Positions 23,248 to 28,346 of a stretch of 28,346 nucleotides of DNA are shown here, one piece after another. Source of the DNA: SCTD01 sp038256525 (GTDB taxonomy: Bacteria > Actinomycetota > Actinomycetes > Mycobacteriales > SCTD01). Both the position numbers and the translations under genes were made by a program. A model generated the notes under the pieces. That model did not search any database. It had not been told where the DNA came from and worked only from the letters and a program-made list of their open reading frames with translations. Each line of letters begins with the position of its first letter. Position 1 is the stretch's first letter. The stretch lies in the NCBI GenBank assembly GCA_038256525.1, contig JBBSKF010000025.1:1-28346 (forward strand), read 5' to 3'.

Positions 23248-23586
23248 TCAGAGCGCGTCGGCGCCGCGCTCCCCCGTACGGACTCGCACCACCTCGTCGA
23301 CAGGCATGGACCACACCTTGCCGTCCCCGATCGCACCGGTGCTCGCCGCCGCGACGATGGCATCGACCACCCTCGTCGCGTCCGCCTCGTCCACGAGCAC
23401 CTCGACCTTCACCTTGGGCACGAAGGCGACGGTGTACTCCGCGCCGCGGTAGACCTCGGTGTGGCCGCGCTGCCGGCCGAAGCCCTGCACCTCGCTGACC
23501 GTCATGCCCTGCACGCCGATGCCCTCGAGCGCGGTCTTCACCTCGTCGAGCTTGAACGGCTTCACGATCGCGGTCACCAACCTCAC
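23248..23586 (-). CDS. glnK: PII signal protein, second copy (GlnB/GlnK)
   Basis: A 112-residue PII protein: MRLVTAIVKPFKLDEVKTAL, T-loop GRQRGHTEVYRGAEYTVAFV with the modifiable Tyr51 (and Tyr46), B-loop TGAIGDGKVWSMPVD and C-loop VRVRTGERG. It binds ATP/ADP and 2-oxoglutarate and plugs Amt channels when nitrogen is plentiful. Start GTG 23584-23586 overlaps the stop of the first PII gene. It is very close to that gene; 62 bases of the T-loop region are identical at DNA level. It likely pairs with Amt2 encoded next. Confidence 0.96.
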   Translation of the reverse strand: MRLVTAIVKPFKLDEVKTALEGIGVQGMTVSEVQGFGRQRGHTEVYRGAEYTVAFVPKVKVEVLVDEADATRVVDAIVAAASTGAIGDGKVWSMPVDEVVRVRTGERGADAL

Positions 23587-23921
23587 AGGGCCTCGACCCC
23601 CCGTTCACCCGTACGCACCCGCACCACTTCGTCGACCGGCATGCTCCATACCTTGCCATCACCGATCGAGCCCGTCTGCGCCGCCTTGGCGATGACCTCG
23701 ACGATGTCGAGCGCGTCCGCGTCGTCCACCAGCACCTCGACCTTCACCTTCGGCACGAAGGCGACGGTGTATTCCGCGCCGCGGTAGACCTCGGTGTGGC
23801 CGCGCTGCCGGCCGAAGCCCTGCACCTCGCTGACGGTCAGCCCGTGCACCCCGAAGGACTCCAGCGCCGTCTTGACGTCCTCGAGCTTGAACGGCTTGAT
23901 CACACCGGTGACCAGCCTCAT
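23583..23921 (-). CDS. glnK: PII signal protein, first copy (GlnB/GlnK)
   Basis: A 112-residue PII protein (MRLVTGVIKPFKLEDVKTAL) with the same T-loop and Tyr51 as its neighbour. It differs mainly in the regions 15-30 and 68-88. ATG 23919-23921 overlaps the amt1 stop (ATGA). Genomic pairing with amt is the classical GlnK arrangement, in which PII closes the channel. Two PII genes in tandem are less usual: most actinobacteria have one amt-glnK-glnD operon. Confidence 0.96.
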   Translation of the reverse strand: MRLVTGVIKPFKLEDVKTALESFGVHGLTVSEVQGFGRQRGHTEVYRGAEYTVAFVPKVKVEVLVDDADALDIVEVIAKAAQTGSIGDGKVWSMPVDEVVRVRTGERGVEAL

Positions 23922-25324
23922 GAGGACACCTCCACCGAGGACGGCCGCGCCACGGCGGGAGTGCTCGACCCGCCGCCCCCGGTGATCCCGCCACCGATCT
24001 CGTACGCCGTCTCGGCATGCGTCAGCTGGTCGATGCCGGTGATCTCCTCCTCCTCGGGGACGCGGATCCCCATCACGGCCTTGAGCAGGAGAGCGATCAC
24101 GAACGTGACCGTGAAGGAGTAGGCAAACACCGCGAAGGCCGCGATGGCCTGCGTGCCGAGCAGCCCGAGGCTCCCGCCGTCGAACAGGCTGTCGGTGAGG
24201 GTGTGCGTCGAGTCGCCCACGATGCCGATCATCAGCGTGCCGACCATGCCGCCGACCAGGTGCACCCCCACGACGTCGAGCGCGTCGTCGTAGCCCAGCC
24301 GGTTCTTCAGCGTGACCGCGAAGGCGCAGGCGATGCCGGACAGCAGGCCGATGGCGATGGCGCCGTAGGCGTTGACGAAGCCGCAGGCCGGGGTGATGGC
24401 GACCAGCCCGGCCACGGCCCCGGATGCCGCCCCCAGCGAGGTCATGTGACCGTCGCGCAGCTTCTCGATGAGCAGCCAACCCAGGACGGCAGCGGCGGTC
24501 GCGACCTGGGTGTTCATCAGGACCAGCCCGGAGTAGGCGGTCGCGCCGAGCGTGGAGCCGACGTTGAAGCCGAACCAGCCGAACCACAGCAGGCCCGCGC
24601 CGAGCATGACGAACGGCAGGTTGTGCGGCCGCATCGGCTCCTTGCGGAACCCCCGGCGGCGGCCGAGCACTAGGACCAGCGCGAGGGCCGCGGCGCCGGC
24701 GTTGATGTGCACCGCCGTGCCGCCGGCGAGGTCCAGTGCTCCCAGCCGGTTGACGATCCACCCACCGGTGTCCGCCGCGAAGAAGCCGTTGGCGAAGCCG
24801 GCCGCCTCACCACCCTCCTCGGCGACGCCGAACGCGAAGACCCAGTGCGCCACCGGGAAGTAGACGACCGAGGCCCAGAGCACGACGAACGCCATCCACG
24901 CGCCGAACTTCATCCGGTCGGCCACCGCGCCGCTGATCAGGGCCACCGTGAGGGCCGCGAACATCAGCTGGAAGCCGGCGAAGATCATGTCGGGCAGCAG
25001 GTAGGTGTTGACGACACCGTCCTCCCCGGCCTCGACCGCCCCGAAGACCGCGTTGTCCGTCAGGTCGGTCAGACCCAGCAGTCCGCTGCTGAAGCCGATC
25101 AGGCCGCTGCGGTCGGTTCCGAAGGCCAGCGAGTAGCCGTACAGCACCCACAGCACACTCACGATCGCGATGGCACTGAAGCTCATCATGATCATGTTGA
25201 GAACGTTCTTGCTCCGGCTCATGCCGCCGTAGAAGAACGCGAGGCCGGGAATCATGAGCAGCACCAGAAAGGCGCACACCATCACGAAACCGGCGTTGGC
25301 ACCGTCGATGAGTTCGGGATCCAT
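23918..25324 (-). CDS. amtB: Ammonium transporter AmtB (Amt1)
   Basis: A 468-residue Amt channel for ammonium uptake. Motifs: FFYGGMSRSKNVL (30-42), FQLMFAALTVALISGAVADR, ALDLAGGTAVHINAG with first pore His206, GWFGFN (249-254), DDALDVVGVHLVGG with second pore His355. So the His pair is intact, unlike Amt2. The C-terminal tail (PEEEEITGIDQLTHAETAYE, then Gly/Ser-rich) is the regulatory tail. Start ATG 25322-25324 has GAGGAGA just before it. First gene of the amt-PII-PII-amt-glnD operon, preceded by two GlnR-like boxes and divergent from a methyltransferase gene. Confidence 0.97.
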   Translation of the reverse strand: MDPELIDGANAGFVMVCAFLVLLMIPGLAFFYGGMSRSKNVLNMIMMSFSAIAIVSVLWVLYGYSLAFGTDRSGLIGFSSGLLGLTDLTDNAVFGAVEAGEDGVVNTYLLPDMIFAGFQLMFAALTVALISGAVADRMKFGAWMAFVVLWASVVYFPVAHWVFAFGVAEEGGEAAGFANGFFAADTGGWIVNRLGALDLAGGTAVHINAGAAALALVLVLGRRRGFRKEPMRPHNLPFVMLGAGLLWFGWFGFNVGSTLGATAYSGLVLMNTQVATAAAVLGWLLIEKLRDGHMTSLGAASGAVAGLVAITPACGFVNAYGAIAIGLLSGIACAFAVTLKNRLGYDDALDVVGVHLVGGMVGTLMIGIVGDSTHTLTDSLFDGGSLGLLGTQAIAAFAVFAYSFTVTFVIALLLKAVMGIRVPEEEEITGIDQLTHAETAYEIGGGITGGGGSSTPAVARPSSVEVSS

Positions 25325-25409
25325 GCTTCTCCTCGGTTGTCCGCACCTCGAGTGGGGCGGGGCTTGCGAGCAGAGTGCCGAAGCCAGGTTTCTCGTCGGT
25401 CCTCGACGT

Positions 25410-25425
25410 GTTTCGCCTGCGTCAC
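25410..25425 (-). promoter_or_regulatory. GlnR-like box (proximal) upstream of amtB
   Basis: On the minus strand GTGAC-N6-GAAAC (GTGACGCAGGCGAAAC) fits the GlnR a-site/b-site consensus gTnAc-n6-GaAAc known from Streptomyces. It lies 86 bases before the amtB ATG. Together with the distal box, 31 bases apart, it suggests GlnR control of ammonium uptake genes. Confidence 0.65.
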
Positions 25426-25440
25426 AGATGTCGCACAATT

Positions 25441-25456
25441 GTTTCCGGTGCGTTAC
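25441..25456 (-). promoter_or_regulatory. GlnR-like box (distal) upstream of amtB
   Basis: GTAAC-N6-GAAAC (GTAACGCACCGGAAAC) is a perfect match to the GlnR half-site pair. It lies only 19-34 bases before the GTG of the divergent methyltransferase, overlapping the likely -35 to -10 region of that gene, so GlnR could affect both directions. Confidence 0.65.
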
Positions 25457-25474
25457 ACGCGTCACACTGGTCGG

Positions 25475-26077
25475 GTGAGCAGGTGGACGGACGAGACGGG
25501 TGGGTCGCGCGGACCGTCGTACGAGGCGGCGTTTCGTGAGCTGGCCGCATCGGGCGCCGACGTCCACGGCGAAGCCGCCTTCGTGGACCGGCTGCTCGGG
25601 CCCGGGCTCGCCGGAGCCGGCGTGCTGGATGCGGGTTGCGGCACCGGCCGGGTGGCCCGGGAGCTGGCCCGCCGCGGCTACCAGGTCGTCGGTGTCGACA
25701 GCGACCGCTCCATGCTGGACGTCGCCCGGGCCGAGGCGCCCGAGCTGCGCTGGCTGCCGGACGATCTGGCCGAGCTCGACCTCGAGGAGCGCTTCGAGGT
25801 CGTGCTGATGGCCGGCAACGTGGTGGTCTTCCTGGCTCCCGGCACCGAGGCCGCGGTGGTGCGGCGGGCCGCCGGCCATCTGCTCCCGGGCGGACGGCTG
25901 GTCTGCGGCTGGCGCACCGACCGCCTGTCACGGCAGGACTACGACGGGCTCGCGCTGCTGGCCGGGCTCGAGCCGGTCGGTCGCTACGCCACCTGGGACG
26001 GTGACCCCTGGCACGACGACGCCGACTGGTGCGTAGCGGTGGACCGGCGGCCCGGGGGCCCCGGCCCCCTGACCTGA
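25475..26077 (+). CDS. SAM-dependent methyltransferase (class I)
   Basis: A 200-residue class I methyltransferase. Motif I VLDAGCGTGRVARELARRG (50-68) binds AdoMet, with acidic Asp75 in VVGVDSD at the end of strand 2, and DDLAELDLEERFEVVLMAGN as motifs II-III. The substrate is unknown. GTG 25475-25477 is chosen as start; a CACACT -10 (25463-25468) sits 6 bases upstream and there is no clear ribosome site, so the mRNA may be leaderless. It is divergent from amtB across the GlnR-like boxes and convergent with ftsY, 49 bases away. Not usually found between amt and ftsY in mycobacteria. Confidence 0.88.
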   Translation: MSRWTDETGGSRGPSYEAAFRELAASGADVHGEAAFVDRLLGPGLAGAGVLDAGCGTGRVARELARRGYQVVGVDSDRSMLDVARAEAPELRWLPDDLAELDLEERFEVVLMAGNVVVFLAPGTEAAVVRRAAGHLLPGGRLVCGWRTDRLSRQDYDGLALLAGLEPVGRYATWDGDPWHDDADWCVAVDRRPGGPGPLT

Positions 26078-26126
26078 CCCGCCCCCGCATCCCCGCCTCC
26101 ATGGGAGTGGCGGTCGCGAGCGCCGG

Positions 26127-27338
26127 CTACAGCGCAGCCTCGTCACCGAGCAGGGCGTCGGCGAACGCCTCGGGCTCGAAGGGCGCCAGGTCGTCCGGCC
26201 CCTCCCCCAGCCCGATGAGCTTGACCGGGATGCCCAGCTCGCGCTGGACAGCGATGACGATCCCGCCCTTGGCTGTGCCGTCGAGCTTGGTGAGCACGAT
26301 GCCGGTGATCGTCACCGCCTCGGTGAACACCCGGGCCTGTACGACGCCGTTCTGGCCCGTCGTCGCATCCAGCACGAGCAGCGTCTCGTCGACCGGACCG
26401 TGCTTCTCGATCACCCGCTTGACCTTGCCGAGCTCGTCCATGAGACCGGTCTTGGTGTGCAGCCGCCCGGCGGTGTCGATGAGCACCGTGTCGACGCCGT
26501 CACGCTTGCCGCGGGCGACGGCGTCGAAGGCGACGCTCGCGGGGTCGCCGCCCTCGGGCCCGCGCACCGTGCTGGCGCCGACCCGTTCGCCCCAGGTCTG
26601 GAGCTGATCGGCCGCGGCCGCGCGGAAGGTGTCCGCCGCGCCGAGCACGACTGACCGGCCATCCGCGACCAGCACCCGGGCGAGCTTGCCGCAGGTGGTG
26701 GTCTTCCCGGTGCCGTTGACGCCGACGACGAGCACCACGGCCGGCCCACCGTCCTCGTGCGGCATCGTCTTCAACGTCCGGTCGGCGTCGGTCCCGATCG
26801 AGCGGATCAGCTCCTCGCGCAGCAGCGGACGCAGCTCGGCGACGGTGCGGACGCTGTCCACCCGCACCCGGGTACGGAGCCGGGTCACGAGCTCGGTGGT
26901 CGCGGCGAGGCCCATGTCCGCGCCGAGCAGGGTGTCCTCGACCTCGTCCCACGCGTCCTCGTCCAGGACGTCCCGGGACAGCAGGGCAAACAGCCCACGT
27001 CCCAGCGTTGTCTGGGAGCGGGACAGCCGTGCACGCAGCCTGGTGAGCCGCCCGGCCGTGGGCGCCGGCACGTCCAACGGCACGGCGGTTGGTGGTGCGA
27101 CCGGGACCGGCGCGGGTGCCGGCGCCGGGACCTGCTCCGGCAGGGCCACGACCTCGACGGTCCGCGTCGGCGTGTCTCGCGGCACGGCGGCGTCCTCGCC
27201 CACGCCCGGCTCGGCATCCACCTCGGGCCGAGGCGGACCCGGCGCGACCGGGCGCGTCCCACGGCCGCTCACGAAGGCGACGGCGACGACGACCGTCAGG
27301 ACGAGGATGGCGACCACGAGGCCGATCAGATCGAGCAC
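26127..27338 (-). CDS. ftsY: Signal recognition particle receptor FtsY
   Basis: Membrane receptor GTPase for the SRP. The 403 residues begin with a membrane segment (3-24), then an acidic/Pro-Ala linker (25-95), N domain (96-190) and G domain with GVNGTGKTT (206-214), DTAGR (288-292), TKLDGTAKGG (350-359) and the family end IGLGEGPDDLAPFEPEAF. Like other actinobacterial FtsY it carries an N-terminal anchor, unlike the soluble long acidic A domain of E. coli. Start GTG 27336-27338. Upstream to smc lies a 351-base repeat-filled gap. Confidence 0.97.
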   Translation of the reverse strand: MLDLIGLVVAILVLTVVVAVAFVSGRGTRPVAPGPPRPEVDAEPGVGEDAAVPRDTPTRTVEVVALPEQVPAPAPAPVPVAPPTAVPLDVPAPTAGRLTRLRARLSRSQTTLGRGLFALLSRDVLDEDAWDEVEDTLLGADMGLAATTELVTRLRTRVRVDSVRTVAELRPLLREELIRSIGTDADRTLKTMPHEDGGPAVVLVVGVNGTGKTTTCGKLARVLVADGRSVVLGAADTFRAAAADQLQTWGERVGASTVRGPEGGDPASVAFDAVARGKRDGVDTVLIDTAGRLHTKTGLMDELGKVKRVIEKHGPVDETLLVLDATTGQNGVVQARVFTEAVTITGIVLTKLDGTAKGGIVIAVQRELGIPVKLIGLGEGPDDLAPFEPEAFADALLGDEAAL

Positions 27339-27384
27339 GACATGTGTCTACCGCAGCCCCGGAGCCCCCTCAGTCGACGAGGGA

Positions 27385-27453
27385 GATCATCCGCAGCATC
27401 GCCGTCCTCACGCGGTCGCCTCGCGGCAGAGGACGGCGATCCTGCGGATGATC
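27385..27453. repeat. Intergenic hairpin, GATCA-ended (copy 3)
   Basis: Two 25-base arms (27385-27409 and 27429-27453) are inverse copies with one mismatch, 19 bases apart; the loop holds a smaller CGCG pair. The right end reads GATCA-ACA-GGGG (27450-27461). It sits in the gap between ftsY and smc and is directly followed by short tandem repeats. Confidence 0.75.
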
Positions 27454-27463
27454 AACAGGGGGT

Positions 27464-27525
27464 GGGTCGGTCGGCGTACGGGCTGGGTCGGCCGGCGTAC
27501 GGGGTGGTCGGCCGGCGTGCGGGCT
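27464..27525. repeat. Three 20-21 base tandem repeats
   Basis: Three consecutive units with core GTCGGYCGGCGTRCGGG start at 27464, 27485 and 27506 (21, 21 and 20 bases). A fourth degenerate copy is at 27635-27655. The block 27451-27483, starting ATCAACAGGGGGTGGG, is repeated at 27621-27654 with a few changes, 170 bases away, each time after a GATCA-type hairpin. Confidence 0.7.
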
Positions 27526-27545
27526 GCTGACGCAGCCGCCCTCGG

Positions 27546-27608
27546 TGATCCACGGAGAGTTTGAGGTGGTCCGCCCGCGACTTCCCACCTCAAACTCCGC
27601 GTGGATCA
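27546..27608. repeat. Intergenic hairpin, GATCA-ended (copy 4)
   Basis: Two 24-base arms (27546-27569 and 27585-27608), TGATCCACG at the left end and CGTGGATCA at the right end, with two mismatches and a 15-base spacer. The right end continues GATCA-CAA-GGGG (27604-27615), as in the other copies. The remaining bases of 27339-27689 hold no ORF that I can support. Confidence 0.75.
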
Positions 27609-27689
27609 CAAGGGGAATGAATCAACAGGGGGGTGGGTCGGTCGGTGTACGGGCGGGTGGGTCGAGCGGCGGCGGGCGTGCGTGCGGGC

Positions 27690-28346
27690 TCAGGCCGACT
27701 CGGGCTCGCGCAGCCGCTGGCTGACGACCGCAGAGACCCCGTCGCCGCGCATCGTCACGCCGTACAGCGCATCGGCGATCTCCATCGTGCGCTTCTGGTG
27801 GGTGATGACGATGAGCTGTGAGGCGCCACGCAGGCCGTCGAGCAGGGCCAGCAGCCGGGTGAGGTTGCGGTCGTCGAGCGACGCCTCGACCTCGTCCAGC
27901 ACGTAGAACGGCGACGGCCGGGCCCGGAACAGGGCCACCAGGAAGGCCAGCGCGGTGAGCGACCGCTCGCCGCCGGACAGCAGCGAGAGACGGGACACCT
28001 TCTTGCCGGCCGGGCGGGCGAGCACCTCGATGCCGGTGGCGAGCAGGTCGTCCGGCTCGGTGAGCACCAGCGAGCCCTCCCCACCGGGGAACAGCGTCGC
28101 GAACACCTGCTCGAACTCGCGGGCGGTGTCCTCGAAGGCCACCGAGAACACCTCGTGGATGCGCGCGTCGACGTCCCGCACGATCGAGAGCAGGTCGCGT
28201 CGGGCCTGCTGCAGGTCCTCGAGCTGGGTGGACAGGAACGCCGAGCGCTCCTCGAGCGCCGTGTACTCCTCGAGTGCCAGCGGGTTGACCCGTCCGAGCA
28301 GGGCAAGGGCCCGCTCCGCCGTCGCCGCCCGCTTCTCCTGCGCCGC
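27690..28346 (-). CDS. smc: Chromosome segregation protein SMC (C-terminal part)
   Basis: The last 218 residues of SMC, open to the right edge. SMC is the ATPase that compacts and segregates chromosomes together with ScpA and ScpB. Visible are the end of the coiled coil (AAQEKRAATAERALALLGRV), NPLALEEY, and the C-terminal head with signature LSLLSGGERSLTALAFLVAL, Walker B FYVLDEVEASLDD and the ITHQKRTME switch His. Its stop is at 27690-27692, followed by the repeat-rich gap and then ftsY. Confidence 0.97.
   Translation of the reverse strand, partial: AAQEKRAATAERALALLGRVNPLALEEYTALEERSAFLSTQLEDLQQARRDLLSIVRDVDARIHEVFSVAFEDTAREFEQVFATLFPGGEGSLVLTEPDDLLATGIEVLARPAGKKVSRLSLLSGGERSLTALAFLVALFRARPSPFYVLDEVEASLDDRNLTRLLALLDGLRGASQLIVITHQKRTMEIADALYGVTMRGDGVSAVVSQRLREPESA

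Noticed and set aside
20587..23498. Long plus-strand ORFs opposite glnD and amt2
   Set aside because: Shadow frames; the minus strand encodes complete GlnD and Amt proteins here.
26093..26113. Terminator between the methyltransferase gene and ftsY
   Set aside because: CCGCCTCC and GGAGTGGCGG pair only with a bulge and a three-base loop; not clearly a terminator.
27464..27655. Short repeats in the ftsY-smc gap as a CRISPR array
   Set aside because: Units are contiguous or nearly so, with no unique spacers and no cas genes nearby.
1..28346. tRNA, rRNA, 4.5S RNA or riboswitch genes
   Set aside because: No cloverleaf, conserved rRNA segment or SRP RNA tetraloop helix was recognised by eye in the intergenic gaps; a covariance-model scan was not possible.

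Overview
The window is GC-rich bacterial chromosomal DNA (G/C-dominated third codon positions, many GTG starts). It carries the conserved core block of a free-living actinobacterium. Read on the minus strand from the right edge, the order is smc, ftsY, amt, PII, (PII, amt), glnD, ffh, rpsP, KH protein, rimM, trmD, rplS, lepB, rnhB, DUF2469 gene, yraN. This is the same order as Mycobacterium tuberculosis Rv2922c to Rv2898c. Genus cannot be fixed from the sequence alone; the gene content fits a soil or plant-associated lineage outside the mycobacteria.

Layout. Positions 1-4190 hold two drug-efflux type ABC genes (a truncated DrrA-like ATPase and a fused two-half exporter), with a MerR-type promoter between them. 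Positions 4191-4676 contain no intact gene but carry a decayed HNH endonuclease remnant. Positions 4677-7305 hold yraN, a disordered hypothetical protein, the DUF2469 gene, rnhB and a NUDIX gene, several joined by 4-bp stop/start overlaps. Positions 7375-9261 hold a divergent NmrA-like reductase / AraC regulator pair that separates rnhB from lepB. Positions 9268-14590 are the protein-export and translation block lepB, rplS, trmD, rimM, khpA, rpsP, ffh. Positions 14856-19632 are plus-strand accessory genes (membrane protein of unusual composition, large GDSL hydrolase, iron-sulfur photolyase, 2H phosphoesterase) plus a possible 29-residue Cys-rich minus-strand peptide. Positions 19654-25324 form a nitrogen operon amt1-PII-PII-amt2-glnD with four successive overlaps or a short gap, preceded by two GlnR-like boxes. 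A divergent methyltransferase, ftsY and the C-terminal part of smc complete the window.

How the genes work together. Amt1/Amt2, the two PII proteins and GlnD make a full ammonium uptake and sensing circuit, apparently under GlnR. Ffh, FtsY and LepB form the co-translational secretion route. RpsP, RimM, TrmD, RplS and the KH protein serve ribosome assembly and translation.

Most notable: (i) Amt2 has Glu in place of the first pore His while Amt1 keeps the His pair; (ii) four intergenic long hairpins share a GATCA-N2/3-GGGG right end and look like one repeat family; (iii) the HNH nuclease remnant has lost its catalytic core; (iv) the fused ABC exporter has one canonical and one degenerate ATP site; (v) a tiny ORF ends in CNCGCGK beside a shared terminator. 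I found no tRNA, rRNA, CRISPR array, insertion sequence or prophage.
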